64,000 bases of DNA from Rhodococcus sp. 06-462-5 (GCF_002258315.1 NZ_NOYD01000012.1:186001-250000); one strand, 5' to 3'. Shown: positions 48,722 to 62,457, counted from the first letter of the stretch. Program-made: numbers and translations. Notes: generated from the sequence alone by a model not told the origin.

Positions 48722-50362
48722 GTGAATCGTAGGCAACTGCTGCGTTTGGCCGCTGCCGGAATGCTCGGCGCTGCTGCCGCTCCGGTCCTGGGCTCCGCCG
48801 GGGCACCGGGTTCTGCCACAGCAGGCGCGCTCCCCATCGGTGCCGAACGAATCCGATCACTGGTCCCCGAGCTGTTCGCCGATCCCCCGCGCCCACCGGA
48901 CCACTCTCCCGTCCTCGTCATCGGCTCCGGATTCGGTGCCAGCGCCGCCGCCCTTCGCATGGCGCAGGCCGGTACCCAGGTCACCGTCCTCGAACGTGGA
49001 CTGCGCTGGCCACGTGACCCGTGGCGCGAGATCTTCACCGCCGACATGACCGCAGACGGACGCGGACTGTGGCAACAGACCTCGTTCACCAACATCACCG
49101 GAATGCCCGTCGGACCGGTCGACCTGTTCGGCGGCGTACTCGACACCACCCGCTACGAAAACCTCTCGGTCTGGCGCGGTGCCGCCGTCGGAGGCGGCTC
49201 GATCGTCTACACCGGCGTCACCATCGCCCCCGACAAGAAGTTCTTCGACGCGTCCTTCGGCGGACGACTGAACTACGACGAGATGGCCGCCACCTGGTAC
49301 CCGAAGGCCCGCTCGATGCTCCGGCCGTCGCCGATGCCCGAGGACGTCTACAACAGCCCGAACTTCGCACACTCGCGCACCTGGGACGACCACGCCCGGC
49401 GAGCAGGGTTCACCCCACAGGCAGTGGACGGCAACTGGAACTGGAACGTCGTGCGCGACGAGATCGGCGGACGCTCCAGGCCGTCCGCGACCGTCGGTGC
49501 CAGCACCTTCGGCAACTCCAACGGTGCCAAGCACGACCTGACACAGAACTACATCCCCCAGGCCGAGGCCACCGGCCGCGCGACGGTCTGTCACAGCCAC
49601 CGCGTCGCGGCGATCGGTGCCGAATCCGGCGGTCGCTACCGCGTCGAGATCGAACGCCTCGACCCGTTCGGCAACATCGTCGAGACCCGCACGCTCACCT
49701 GCGACACCCTCGTCCTCGGAGCCGGGTCCATCGGCACCACCGAACTGCTGATGCGCGCTCGCACCACCGGAGCACTGACGAACCTCAACGAATTCGTCGG
49801 CACCGGCTGGGGCACCAACGGCGACGCGTCGATGACGCGGTCGCTCGGGCCGATGTCCGCCGGACCGCAGGGTGCGCCCTGCGCGTCACGCATCGTCGAC
49901 GACTCCGGATTGCCACTGACCGTCGAGAACTGGTACGTGCCAGGCGTTCCCATGAACCTCGGATTCATCGGCTCACTGGGCATGACCATCGACCCACTGC
50001 GCGGAAACTTCGGATTCGATTCCGCCACAGACCGATTGACGCTGAATTGGCCGAAGGGTGGCAGCCGGGACACCGTCGAGGCCCTGCGCGCGGTACAGAA
50101 TCGGATGGCCCAGGCCGGCGGCACCATCGTCGCGGCCGAGCCGTTCACCCGCGACGTCGACGACACCTTCACCGCCCACCCCCTCGGCGGCGCGGTTCTG
50201 GGCGACGTCACCGACGGCTACGGCCGGGTGAAGGGCCACCCCGGGCTCTACGTCGTCGACGGTGCGTTGATCCCCGGCAGCACCGGAGCCGCGAACCCGT
50301 CGCTGACCATCACAGCACTCGCCGAACGCAACGTCGCGCAGATCATCGCCGACGGTCGCTGA
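48722..50362 (+). CDS. choD: Cholesterol oxidase (GMC-type), Tat-exported
   Basis: A 546-residue FAD enzyme that oxidises the 3-beta-hydroxyl of cholesterol and isomerises the product to cholest-4-en-3-one. A Tat signal (MNRRQLLRLAAAGMLG) leads to the FAD motif LVIGSGFGASAAALRMA. Active-site elements typical of the noncovalent enzyme are ENWYVPGVPMN (catalytic Glu), FTAHPLGGAVLG (His) and GSTGAANPSLTITALAERN (Asn). GTG at 48722 has GGGGGAAG about 7 nt upstream, so longer upstream starts are unlikely. The gene is not next to the usual kstR-controlled sterol cluster in this window. Confidence 0.92.
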   Translation: MNRRQLLRLAAAGMLGAAAAPVLGSAGAPGSATAGALPIGAERIRSLVPELFADPPRPPDHSPVLVIGSGFGASAAALRMAQAGTQVTVLERGLRWPRDPWREIFTADMTADGRGLWQQTSFTNITGMPVGPVDLFGGVLDTTRYENLSVWRGAAVGGGSIVYTGVTIAPDKKFFDASFGGRLNYDEMAATWYPKARSMLRPSPMPEDVYNSPNFAHSRTWDDHARRAGFTPQAVDGNWNWNVVRDEIGGRSRPSATVGASTFGNSNGAKHDLTQNYIPQAEATGRATVCHSHRVAAIGAESGGRYRVEIERLDPFGNIVETRTLTCDTLVLGAGSIGTTELLMRARTTGALTNLNEFVGTGWGTNGDASMTRSLGPMSAGPQGAPCASRIVDDSGLPLTVENWYVPGVPMNLGFIGSLGMTIDPLRGNFGFDSATDRLTLNWPKGGSRDTVEALRAVQNRMAQAGGTIVAAEPFTRDVDDTFTAHPLGGAVLGDVTDGYGRVKGHPGLYVVDGALIPGSTGAANPSLTITALAERNVAQIIADGR

Positions 50363-50407
50363 CCTCCCGAAGTGGGTAGACCCGCGCCGAACGGGTAGCC
50401 CACAGGT

Positions 50408-50749
50408 ATGCCCGCCAACGATCCGACCGAACGCACCATCGCCGACCGCGACGTCGAAAAGCGCTGGAACGACCCCGGTGCCCTTCGCAAAGCTGCGGGA
50501 TACTGCGCGGCAGTGGTGGCGGCGGCTGCGGCACTGACCGCGGTGTTCCTTGTCGTCGACCGCACGAACCCCGTGTTGGCCGCGTCGGTGCCCGCGGTGT
50601 GCTTCCTCGGCGGTATCGGAGCTCTGACGTTGGGATACAAGTCCTACCGCGCGGGTGGCACGTGGCCGATCTGGCAGGGCGCGGCGTGGTTCCTGTTCAC
50701 CGTGATGCTGCTGGGTCTGGCGATGCCGATGTTCGCAATTGGTCAGTGA
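50408..50749 (+). CDS. Small membrane protein
   Basis: A 113-residue protein with a charged N-terminus and three predicted membrane helices (AVVAAAAALTAVFLVV, AASVPAVCFLGGIGALTLG, GAAWFLFTVMLLGLAMPMF). No known family is recognised. It follows the cholesterol oxidase after 45 bp and may be co-transcribed with it. Confidence 0.7.
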   Translation: MPANDPTERTIADRDVEKRWNDPGALRKAAGYCAAVVAAAAALTAVFLVVDRTNPVLAASVPAVCFLGGIGALTLGYKSYRAGGTWPIWQGAAWFLFTVMLLGLAMPMFAIGQ

Positions 50750-50758
50750 CCGTCGTCG

Positions 50759-52378
50759 TCAGCCCAGCTGAATCTCGGGGCGGCCCTCGGGGACGGTGAC
50801 GGTCGCAGCGGTTCGCACCGCCTTGCCGGGCGTCGACACCGCATCGAGAACCCTCACCTCCGAACGCCATTCGGTGTTCGTCAGCGTGCTACGGAGATAG
50901 CCGCGCCGAGCATTGCCGTACTTGACGTGCGGAGAAGCTTCGGCGATAGCCGCACCGGCGGAGTCCACATCGGCACCGTCCTTGCCCGACGCGATCGAGG
51001 TGGTCGCGATCTCCACACCTTGGATCGGCGACGCCTGATCCTGGTAGTCGCGGCGTAGTTCGGAGACGATCGTGCGATGAATGTCTCCGACGATCGACGC
51101 GACGTTCTTCGTGCCACGATCCCTGGCCCCGTCCAGAATTCGGTGCCGAGACGCCTCGTATCCGCTCCACGGATCCATCCCGACCTTGCGATCGCTGCCG
51201 AGGCCACGGGCCAGGTCCGAGATGACCGTCTGGTGCGCCAGGAAGTTCCACCTCGACGGTGACGCGAAACCGTCGAGTATCCACTTCTCCTGCGCCGCAC
51301 CGGTGATCGTGCGCGACGGATCGGCCGTCTCGGCGTCCTGCGCATGCTCGCCGTCGCCGTGCGCCTGATCGCTGCGGTACTGCCGCGTGTCCAGCACCGA
51401 GAAGTCCACCAGATCGCCGAACGAGAACCGGCGGTAGACCGTCATGTCCGGTCCGACGGGCTTCAGATCCGCCCGAACCGGAGTGTTCTCCCACCACGCC
51501 TTGAACGCATCGGCTCTGCGCAACAGGAACTCTCGCGGATCGTCGTCGTCCTGACTGATCTGCGAGGCCCAGTTGTTGTCCACTTCGTGATCGTCGAACG
51601 TCGAGACGAACGGGGCCGACGCATGTGCCGCAGCGAGATTCTCGTCCGCCTTGTACAAGGCATAGCGGTCGCGATAGTCGCCCAGCACCATGGTTTCTCG
51701 GGCAGCCGATTCGGTGCGCGGCTCGCCCTGCCTCGCACCTTCGTCCTTGATCGCGTACTCGTAGATGTAGTCGCCCAGGAAGAACACCACATCGAGATTC
51801 GACGCCGCCAAGTCCTGGTACGCGCCGAAGAAGCCGTCCTCCCACTTCTGGCACGACGCCCAGGCGAAATCGAGCTTACTCAACGGCTGGCCCAGTGCCG
51901 GTGCCGTTTTGGTGCGGCCCACCGGACTGGCATGCCGTCCGACGAGGAAGCGATAGAAGTACTCGCGAGCCGGCTCGAGCCCTCGGACGTCGACGTGAAT
52001 CGACCAGCCGTCGAACTCGGTGGCAAGCTCGATACCTTCGCGGGTGACGCTCGCGAATCGCTCGTCCGCCGAGATCTGCCACCGCACCGGCACCACGCCG
52101 GGAGTCATTCCACCCAGTGGTGCGAAGGGATCGGTGGCGAGTCTGGTCCAGAGCACCACCGAATCGGGCAGTGGGTCGCCAGATGCCACGCCGAGACGGA
52201 ACGGGTAGTCCGGGGTCACCACGGACTGCGCACCTGCCGTCGCCGTGGTTCCCGCGAGTTCGGGGGTGAACGCCAGCGCCCCCACCAATGCACCCCACGT
52301 CAGGAACTGTCGACGCGTGGCCCCCGCCCGCAGAGAGATGTCCTGCCCGATCCGTATCTCGTTACCCCGTCTCACCAT
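50759..52378 (-). CDS. phoD: PhoD-like alkaline phosphatase, Tat-exported
   Basis: A 539-residue phosphatase with a Tat signal (GATRRQFLTWGALVGALAF). The metal-binding region is spread over FAWASCQKWEDGFF, LGDYIYEYA, STFDDHEVDNNW and NFLAHQTVISDL, all typical of the PhoD family, which uses Ca2+ and Fe3+ at an outside active site to release phosphate from phosphodiesters or monoesters. The start is GTG or ATG at 52378 ahead of the Tat motif. Regulation by phosphate is likely from family knowledge, but no Pho box was recognised. Confidence 0.9.
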   Translation of the reverse strand: MVRRGNEIRIGQDISLRAGATRRQFLTWGALVGALAFTPELAGTTATAGAQSVVTPDYPFRLGVASGDPLPDSVVLWTRLATDPFAPLGGMTPGVVPVRWQISADERFASVTREGIELATEFDGWSIHVDVRGLEPAREYFYRFLVGRHASPVGRTKTAPALGQPLSKLDFAWASCQKWEDGFFGAYQDLAASNLDVVFFLGDYIYEYAIKDEGARQGEPRTESAARETMVLGDYRDRYALYKADENLAAAHASAPFVSTFDDHEVDNNWASQISQDDDDPREFLLRRADAFKAWWENTPVRADLKPVGPDMTVYRRFSFGDLVDFSVLDTRQYRSDQAHGDGEHAQDAETADPSRTITGAAQEKWILDGFASPSRWNFLAHQTVISDLARGLGSDRKVGMDPWSGYEASRHRILDGARDRGTKNVASIVGDIHRTIVSELRRDYQDQASPIQGVEIATTSIASGKDGADVDSAGAAIAEASPHVKYGNARRGYLRSTLTNTEWRSEVRVLDAVSTPGKAVRTAATVTVPEGRPEIQLG

Positions 52379-52499
52379 CCTTCGAGGTTCTCGCGCCCGG
52401 GCGAACTGTGCCCGTCATCGATCGAACGGGGAAGTGAACACGAAGTTTTCATTCGATTCAGGACCGAACTCGTCCGCGATGCCGACCACACTCGAGCGC

Positions 52500-52922
52500 A
52501 TGACGAACATCGACCGCACGGGCTCCCAAATCGACCACCTCAACATCGGCGTCGCCGATCTTGCCGCCAGCGCCGAGTTCTACGGTGCTGCACTGAAACC
52601 GCTGGGAATCAGCGAAATCATGCGAGTACCGCATACCCCCGAGGCGAACCAGCTCGCCATGATCGCGTTCGGTTGGGCGCAGTTGAAGCCCTTCTTCTGG
52701 ATCGTCGACGCCCCGGGATCGGCCATCGGACCGCACACCCATCTCGCCTTCAGCGCCCCGGATCGAGCCACCGTCGATGCCTTCCACGCCGCAGCACTGT
52801 CCGCAGGAGCAGTCGAGCTCCGGTCGCCGGGACTGCAGCCGGAATACCACGCCACGTACTACGGATCATTCGTGCGCGACCTCAACGGCATCGACCTCGA
52901 GGCCGTCTGCCATCACGAGTGA
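52500..52922 (+). CDS. VOC-family (glyoxalase-like) protein
   Basis: A 140-residue VOC protein. QIDHLNIGVADLAASAEFYG starts the fold with a metal-ligand His, and GPHTHLAFSAPDRATVDAFH and YGSFVRDLNGIDLEAVCHHE carry further ligand-like His and Glu. It is close to the small glyoxalase/bleomycin-resistance-like proteins of actinobacteria. ATG at 52500 is chosen; ATG at 52479 is possible. It is followed by a convergent MarR gene. Confidence 0.83.
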   Translation: MTNIDRTGSQIDHLNIGVADLAASAEFYGAALKPLGISEIMRVPHTPEANQLAMIAFGWAQLKPFFWIVDAPGSAIGPHTHLAFSAPDRATVDAFHAAALSAGAVELRSPGLQPEYHATYYGSFVRDLNGIDLEAVCHHE

Positions 52923-52950
52923 TTCGCCCCGTAGCGACCTGATGGAGGTG

Positions 52951-53445
52951 TCACTGCGGCCGGGGCAGCGTCCCATTGGTTCGCACGTGGTCGCGCAGAC
53001 GAGTGAGGATCGATCCGAGAGCGTCGACCTCCTCGGTTGCCAATCCGTCGAAGAACAGACGATGCACCAGCTCGACGTGACCCGGTGCCGACGCGTCCAG
53101 AGCCGCCCGGCCCGCCTCGGTCAGAACGGCATCCGTGGCGCGGCCGTCGGTGGTCGAGACCGCCCGATCGGTGAGTCCCCGTGCACACATCCGAGCGAGG
53201 TGGTGAGAGGCCCGGCTGCGCTCCCAGCCGATCTCGGCCGCCAGGTCGGTCACTCGGCACCGGCCGTCGGGACTGTCCGCCAGCGCAACGAGAACCGAGT
53301 AGTCGGCCAGGGAAAGACCGTGCCCCTCGGTCAGCTGCCGGTTCATCTCGAACGTCATCTGCAGCGACAACCCCATGTAAGCGCGCCAGGCCGACTCCTG
53401 AGTAGTCGTCAACCACGGGCTACCCTCGGAGCTATTAGGTGACAT
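52951..53445 (-). CDS. MarR-family regulator
   Basis: A 164-residue regulator with a winged helix-turn-helix: LSLADYSVLVALADSPDGRC, then VTDLAAEIGWERSRASHHLA and the wing RAVSTTDGRATDAVLTEAG. It is likely to form a dimer and respond to a small phenolic or other ligand. ATG at 53445 is used; GTG at 53454 would add three residues. A palindrome covers the start codon, so it may repress itself and the divergent SnoaL-like gene. Confidence 0.88.
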   Translation of the reverse strand: MSPNSSEGSPWLTTTQESAWRAYMGLSLQMTFEMNRQLTEGHGLSLADYSVLVALADSPDGRCRVTDLAAEIGWERSRASHHLARMCARGLTDRAVSTTDGRATDAVLTEAGRAALDASAPGHVELVHRLFFDGLATEEVDALGSILTRLRDHVRTNGTLPRPQ

Positions 53446-53450
53446 GTCAC
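53439..53450. promoter_or_regulatory. 12-bp palindrome over the MarR start codon
   Basis: GTGACATGTCAC is perfectly symmetric and includes the ATG of the MarR gene. MarR proteins bind dyads of this size, and here binding would block both initiation and elongation into its own gene. Confidence 0.5.
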
Positions 53451-53521
53451 GCACTTTCTGAGATGCTGAAGGCCGGGGCGGTGGCGCACCGAACCCCGAC
53501 CACCAACCTTAGGGGCCAACC

Positions 53522-53884
53522 ATGGACAGCACGTCGCACGCCGAGTTGGTACGTCGCAACGTCGTCGAGGTTTTCAACACCACCGACGCCGACCGACGAC
53601 GCGAGCTGATCGAAGCCCTGTACCACCCGGACGCGGTGTTCTACGACGCCGAGAACACCGCGACCGGACGCGACGCCGTCATCGACGCGATCACCGCACT
53701 CCTCACCGACTCCGCCGGCCTGTCCTTCTCCGTCACAGTCGAACCCGCCGTGCTGGGCGACGTCGCACGCATCTCCTGGGCACTCTCGCCACCCGACGCC
53801 CCAGCCGTCGTCACCGGCCAGGACTTCGCCGTCATCAAGGACGGCACGATCGCCGAGCTGTACACGTTCATCGACCGGAAATAG
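53522..53884 (+). CDS. SnoaL-like/NTF2-fold protein
   Basis: A 120-residue protein of the SnoaL/NTF2-like fold. NVVEVFNTTDADRRRELIEA and LYHPDAVFYDAENTATGRDA are typical first elements, and IKDGTIAELYTFIDRK ends the barrel. Members include polyketide cyclases and ketosteroid isomerase-like enzymes; no specific reaction can be read. GGGG precedes the ATG. It is divergent from the MarR gene, which likely regulates it. Confidence 0.83.
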   Translation: MDSTSHAELVRRNVVEVFNTTDADRRRELIEALYHPDAVFYDAENTATGRDAVIDAITALLTDSAGLSFSVTVEPAVLGDVARISWALSPPDAPAVVTGQDFAVIKDGTIAELYTFIDRK

Positions 53885-53896
53885 CCGGTCGCCCCG

Positions 53897-54286
53897 TCAG
53901 GCTTGCACGACCCACACCGAATTGCCGTCGGGATCACGCAGCGCGAACATGGGCGGCGCACCGTCCTCCGTCCCGGAAATCGCGTCCATGTCGACACCGC
54001 CGATCGCGCTCAGTCGCGCATGTTCCGCCGCGACGTCGGAAGTTTCGACACCGATGGAGGACCCGCCGGGCGAATCACCCATAGGCGGATTCAGGGCGAG
54101 CCGCGCCGTCGAACCGGGCGGTGCCACCTCGACCCACCGATATTCGCCCTCGGGACCGAAACGCGTATCGTCGCGTAGCTCGAAGCCGAGTACACGCGAA
54201 TAGAACTCGAGAGCCGCGTCCTGGTCCGAGACGGTGAACATGGCCACGCCGATGTTCACGATGGTGCTGGATTCTGGGTTGGTCAT
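53897..54286 (-). CDS. VOC-family (glyoxalase-like) protein
   Basis: A 129-residue VOC protein: NIGVAMFTVSDQDAALEFYS at the start, GGVDMDAISGTEDGAPPMFA and LRDPDGNSVWVVQA at the end. Substrate unknown. ATG at 54286 is used; the open frame runs upstream through the rpoC terminator and is not meaningful. It is the third VOC gene within 7 kb. Confidence 0.8.
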   Translation of the reverse strand: MTNPESSTIVNIGVAMFTVSDQDAALEFYSRVLGFELRDDTRFGPEGEYRWVEVAPPGSTARLALNPPMGDSPGGSSIGVETSDVAAEHARLSAIGGVDMDAISGTEDGAPPMFALRDPDGNSVWVVQA

Positions 54287-54359
54287 GCCGTTACTGACCC
54301 GAGTGGCACGGAAAACTCCCCGCGGACGCCGATACGAACTCTCCACCAGATACGACAAG

Positions 54360-54391
54360 AGCCCCGCATCGACCGAAGTCGATGCGGGGCT
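54360..54391 (-). terminator. Terminator-like hairpin downstream of rpoC
   Basis: AGCCCCGCATCGA (54360-54372) and TCGATGCGGGGCT (54379-54391) form a perfect 13-bp stem with a 6-nt loop, about 80 bp after the rpoC stop. The following bases on the minus strand are TCTTGTCGT, a poor T-tract. It is still the best candidate for rpoC termination. Confidence 0.65.
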
Positions 54392-54413
54392 CGTGTCTGC
54401 GGGCTCTGTCGTC

Positions 54414-54453
54414 GTGAGCGGAAATTCGTAGTGGACTACGAGGTTCTGCTCAC
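54414..54453 (-). terminator. Imperfect 18-bp hairpin next to the rpoC stop
   Basis: GTGAGC (54414-54419) pairs with GCTCAC (54448-54453), and TCGTAG with CTACGA inside, with partial pairing between and a 4-nt loop. It lies 17 nt after the rpoC stop. It could protect the mRNA end, slow polymerase or act with the next hairpin. Confidence 0.5.
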
Positions 54454-54469
54454 GTGCGACGGAGTCGCT

Positions 54470-58426
<3,957 letters not shown>

Positions 58427-58469
58427 GTAACTTCCTTTCCCCGTTATGGGTGTTGTGATACCGAATCAG

Positions 58470-58519
58470 AAAAAGCGTGATCACCCCCGTGCCTGCGGTG
58501 ACGCAGGCACGGGGATCAC
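58470..58519 (-). terminator. Intrinsic-terminator-like hairpin between rpoB and rpoC
   Basis: CCCCGTGCCTGCG (58485-58497) pairs perfectly with CGCAGGCACGGGG (58502-58514) with a 4-nt loop; after a 3-nt bulge, GTGAT/ATCAC adds five more pairs. Two bases later the minus strand has TTTTT (58470-58474). It lies 4 nt after the rpoB stop and 43 nt before the rpoC start. It has all features of a Rho-independent terminator, so only part of the transcripts should reach rpoC. Confidence 0.75.
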
Positions 58520-58523
58520 AGAA

Positions 58524-61500
58524 CTACTGAGCGAGGTCGTCGACCGTGGCAGCTTCGTTGCGGGAGAGGTTGATTCCCAGGTTGGCTGCGGCACGCTCGA
58601 GGTCTTCGTCGTCACCGTCGGCCATCGTGATGGCTGCGCCGTCCGAGGACAGCACCTCCACGTTGAGGCACAGCGACTGGAGCTCCTTGAGGAGCACCTT
58701 GAAGGACTCGGGGATACCGGGCTCCGGGATGTTCTCGCCCTTGACGATCGCCTCGTACACCTTCACGCGGCCGACAACGTCGTCCGACTTGATGGTGAGA
58801 AGCTCCTGCAGCGTGTACGCGGCACCGTAGGCCTGCATGGCCCAGCACTCCATCTCACCGAAGCGCTGACCACCGAACTGCGCCTTACCACCGAGGGGCT
58901 GCTGCGTGATCATCGAGTACGGCCCGGTCGAACGAGCGTGGATCTTGTCGTCGACCAAGTGGTGCAGCTTGATGATGTACATGTAGCCCACCGACACCGG
59001 GTACGGGAACGGCTCGCCGGAGCGGCCGTCGAACAACGTGGCCTTTCCGTCGGATCCGACCATCTGCTCGCCGTCGCGGTTGGGAATCGTGCTCTCCAGC
59101 AGGCCGGCGAGCTGATTTTCCTTGGCACCGTCGAACACCGGGGTGGCGATGTTGCTGTCGGCCGGAGCCGCCAACATCTCCTCGGGCAGACGCTCGGCCC
59201 AATCGGGCTTCGTGCCGTCCGCGGCGATCTGGACGTTCCAACCGGTCTTGCCGATCCAACCCAGGTGGGTTTCGAGGACCTGACCGATGTTCATACGACG
59301 CGGAACACCGTGGGTGTTGAGGATGATGTCGATCGGCGTGCCGTCGGGCAGGAACGGCATGTCCTCCTGCGGGAGGATCTTGCCGATGACGCCCTTGTTG
59401 CCGTGACGGCCGGCGAGCTTGTCGCCGTCCTGGATCTTGCGCTTCTGAGCCACGTAGACGCGGACCAGCTCGTTGACGCCGGGAGGCAGATCGTCGTCGT
59501 CGTCGCGCGAGAAGACGCGGATCCCGATGACCTTTCCGTTCTCGCCGTGCGGAACCTTGAGCGAGGTGTCGCGAACTTCGCGAGCCTTCTCACCGAAGAT
59601 GGCGCGCAGCAGGCGCTCTTCGGGGGTCAACTCGGTCTCGCCCTTCGGCGTGACCTTTCCGACCAGCACGTCGCCGTCACGAACCTCGGCACCGATACGG
59701 ATGATGCCGCGCTCGTCGAGGTCTGCGAGGACCTCGTCGGAGACGTTCGGAATGTCGCGAGTGATCTCTTCGGCACCGAGCTTGGTGTCGCGAGCATCGA
59801 TCTCGTGCTCCTCGATGTGGATCGAGGTGAGAACGTCCTCTTCCACGAGGCGCTGCGACAGGATGATCGCGTCCTCGTAGTTGTGGCCCTCCCACGGCAT
59901 GATCGCCAGCAGCAGGTTCTTGCCGAGTGCCATCTCACCGTTCTCGGTGCATGGGCCGTCGGCGAGGACCTGGCCGGACTCGACGCGCTGTCCCTCGTCC
60001 ACGATCGGACGCTGGTTGGCGCACGTGCCCTGGTTGGAACGCGCGAACTTACGCATCCGGTAGGTCTTGCGCGATCCGTCGTCGGCCATGACCGTGACGT
60101 AATCGGCGGAGACCTCTTCGACGACACCGGTCTTCTCGGTGATGACGACGTCACCGGCGTCGACAGCTGCACGCAGCTCCATGCCGGTTCCGACGATCGG
60201 CGACTCGCTGCGAACCAGCGGGACGGCCTGACGCTGCATGTTCGCGCCCATCAGGGCACGGTTTGCATCGTCGTGCTCGAGGAACGGAATCATCGCGGTT
60301 GCGACGGACACCATCTGGCGCGGCGAGACGTCCATGTAGTCGATGTCGTCGGACGAGACGAACTCGACCTCGCCACCCTTACGACGGACGAGAATCTTGT
60401 CCTCGATGAAGCGACCCGAATCGTCGACCGGAGAGTTCGCCTGCGCGAGCGTGTGGCGATCCTCCTCGTCGGCGGTCAGGTAATCGACATCGTCGGTGAC
60501 CTTGCCGTCGACGACCTTGCGGTACGGGGTCTCGATGAACCCGAACGGGTTGACGCGTGCGTACACCGAGAGCGATCCGATCAGGCCGATGTTCGGGCCT
60601 TCCGGGGTCTCGATGGGGCACATGCGGCCGTAGTGCGACGGGTGAACGTCGCGGACCTCGAGGCCGGCGCGCTCACGAGAGAGACCGCCGGGTCCCAGTG
60701 CCGACAGGCGACGCTTGTGCGTCAGACCCGACAGCGGGTTGTTCTGGTCCATGAACTGCGAGAGCTGGGAGGTTCCGAAGAACTCCTTGATCGCAGCGAC
60801 GACGGGACGGATGTTGATCAGGGTCTGCGGCGTGATCGCCTCGACGTCCTGAGTCGTCATACGTTCGCGCACGACGCGCTCCATGCGGGACAGGCCCACG
60901 CGGATCTGGTTCTGGATGAGCTCGCCGACGGTACGCAGACGACGGTTGCCGAAGTGGTCGATGTCGTCGACCTCGACCGGAACCTCGACGCCGTCGGGTG
61001 CGGTCATCGAGGTCTCACCTGCGTGCAGACGCACCAGGTACTCGATGGTCGCGACGATGTCTTCCTCGGTGAGGGTCGACGCCACGATGGGCTGACCCGA
61101 GTTGAGGCCGAGCTTCTTGTTGATCTTGTAGCGACCCACGCGAGCGAGGTCGTAGCGCTTGTCCTTGAAGAACAGGTTCTCCAGCAGGGTCTGCGCCGAC
61201 TCCTTGGTCGGCGGCTCGCCCGGACGCAGCTTGCGGTAGATGTCGAGGAGAGCCTCGTCGGTACCGGCGGTGTTGTCCTTCTCCAGCGTGGCCATGAGGA
61301 TCTCGGAGAAGCCGAAGCGCTCCGTGATCTGCTCGGTGGACCAACCGAGAGCCTTGAGCAGCACCGTGACGGGCTGGCGACGCTTGCGGTCGATACGGAC
61401 ACCGACGGTGTCGCGCTTGTCCACGTCGAACTCGAGCCACGCACCACGACCGGGGATCACCTTGACGCTGTGCAGGTCCTTCTCGGTGGTCTTGTCGATC

Positions 61501-62012
61501 GAATGATCGAAGTAGACGCCCGGAGAACGCACCAGCTGCGACACCACGACACGCTCGGTGCCGTTGATGATGAAGGTGCCCTTGTCGGTCATCATCGGGA
61601 AATCACCCATGAAGACCGTCTGGCTCTTGATCTCACCGGTGTTGTTGTTGATGAACTCGGCCGTGACGAACAGCGGAGCCGCGTACGTCATGTCCTTGTC
61701 CTTGCACTCATCGGTCGAGGCCTTGACCTCGTCGAATCGTGGGTCGGAGAAGGAGAGAGACATCGAGCCCGAGAAGTCCTCGATCGGAGAGAGCTCGGTC
61801 AGGATGTCCTCGAGTCCACCGGCGACACTGCTGTCTCCCCGGGCGGCGGCACGGTCACGCCAACTCTGCGCACCTACCAGCCATTCGAACGAATCCGTCT
61901 GTACATCGAGGAGACCGGGTACCTCCAACGGCTCGCGAATGTTCGCGAACGAAACCCTCCTCGGGGCTCCCGGTGTTCCGACAACTGCCTTGGTCTGGCT
62001 AGAGACTGCCAA
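58524..62012 (-). CDS. rpoB: RNA polymerase beta subunit
   Basis: A 1162-residue subunit, usual for Actinobacteria. The rifampicin region is clearly visible: [20 protein letters not shown] followed by [20 protein letters not shown], with the sensitive-type Asp, His and Ser residues. Other landmarks are the active-site segments [16 protein letters not shown] and [21 protein letters not shown] use the TTG at 62012 because GGAAGGA lies 6 nt upstream, as in mycobacterial rpoB; the in-frame GTG at 62030 would add MLEGRI. With RpoC it forms the catalytic core. Confidence 0.98.
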   Translation of the reverse strand: MAVSSQTKAVVGTPGAPRRVSFANIREPLEVPGLLDVQTDSFEWLVGAQSWRDRAAARGDSSVAGGLEDILTELSPIEDFSGSMSLSFSDPRFDEVKASTDECKDKDMTYAAPLFVTAEFINNNTGEIKSQTVFMGDFPMMTDKGTFIINGTERVVVSQLVRSPGVYFDHSIDKTTEKDLHSVKVIPGRGAWLEFDVDKRDTVGVRIDRKRRQPVTVLLKALGWSTEQITERFGFSEILMATLEKDNTAGTDEALLDIYRKLRPGEPPTKESAQTLLENLFFKDKRYDLARVGRYKINKKLGLNSGQPIVASTLTEEDIVATIEYLVRLHAGETSMTAPDGVEVPVEVDDIDHFGNRRLRTVGELIQNQIRVGLSRMERVVRERMTTQDVEAITPQTLINIRPVVAAIKEFFGTSQLSQFMDQNNPLSGLTHKRRLSALGPGGLSRERAGLEVRDVHPSHYGRMCPIETPEGPNIGLIGSLSVYARVNPFGFIETPYRKVVDGKVTDDVDYLTADEEDRHTLAQANSPVDDSGRFIEDKILVRRKGGEVEFVSSDDIDYMDVSPRQMVSVATAMIPFLEHDDANRALMGANMQRQAVPLVRSESPIVGTGMELRAAVDAGDVVITEKTGVVEEVSADYVTVMADDGSRKTYRMRKFARSNQGTCANQRPIVDEGQRVESGQVLADGPCTENGEMALGKNLLLAIMPWEGHNYEDAIILSQRLVEEDVLTSIHIEEHEIDARDTKLGAEEITRDIPNVSDEVLADLDERGIIRIGAEVRDGDVLVGKVTPKGETELTPEERLLRAIFGEKAREVRDTSLKVPHGENGKVIGIRVFSRDDDDDLPPGVNELVRVYVAQKRKIQDGDKLAGRHGNKGVIGKILPQEDMPFLPDGTPIDIILNTHGVPRRMNIGQVLETHLGWIGKTGWNVQIAADGTKPDWAERLPEEMLAAPADSNIATPVFDGAKENQLAGLLESTIPNRDGEQMVGSDGKATLFDGRSGEPFPYPVSVGYMYIIKLHHLVDDKIHARSTGPYSMITQQPLGGKAQFGGQRFGEMECWAMQAYGAAYTLQELLTIKSDDVVGRVKVYEAIVKGENIPEPGIPESFKVLLKELQSLCLNVEVLSSDGAAITMADGDDEDLERAAANLGINLSRNEAATVDDLAQ

Positions 62013-62078
62013 GATGCGTCCTTCCAGCACCTCACGCGGGTCGCTCGTGCAGTGCGACCGCCGCTGTATCTGTTTGCT

Positions 62079-62107
62079 ATATGTGGGGCGAATTTCGGCT
62101 GGTGCAA
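62079..62107 (-). promoter_or_regulatory. Candidate rpoB promoter
   Basis: On the minus strand TTGCAC (62107-62102) and ACATAT (62084-62079) are 17 bp apart. This would start an mRNA with a leader of about 60 nt. It is the best match to a housekeeping promoter close to rpoB, but other promoters further upstream are likely. Confidence 0.42.
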
Positions 62108-62406
62108 CCAGACCGAATCCCCATCACAGCGGCCCGAAAACGTGCTTTCGGGTAACAGCGATCGAGAGGTGGACAGGAGGCAGCCAGCGCAACGTCCAAA
62201 GGTACCCCAAATGTGCGCACAGCGCAACGGGGGCATCAAAAGTAGCACCCGGGGTCCATTCACGCGCTGACTCGACGAAAGCGTGTCGCCTGTCGGACGC
62301 CCGAAACCGCTGGGGGTGCTCCTGACGACAAGAGTGAACCGTGCCGCCCCCTTCGTCAAGAGGTTCGGCCCGATCCGTTTTCCGTGAGACCGCACTCGAA
62401 CCGGTC

Positions 62407-62457
62407 GCGTCGATGGACCACTGCACCGCCGAGACGTATGCAATGGTCCATTGACGC
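62407..62457. terminator. 19-bp imperfect inverted repeat downstream of the aminotransferase-fusion gene
   Basis: GCGTCGATGGACCACTGCA (62407-62425) pairs with TGCAATGGTCCATTGACGC (62439-62457) with one mismatch and one G-U pair around a 13-nt loop. It starts 43 nt after the stop codon at 62500 and has no T-tract. It may end transcription of the upstream gene and so insulate rpoB. Confidence 0.58.

Noticed and set aside
60700..60775. Rifampicin-resistance changes in rpoB
   Set aside because: The resistance region reads as sensitive type; the usual Asp, His and Ser positions are unchanged.
58446..62270. Very long open frame antisense to rpoB
   Set aside because: Same reason: a shadow of rpoB with no signal, motif or ribosome site.
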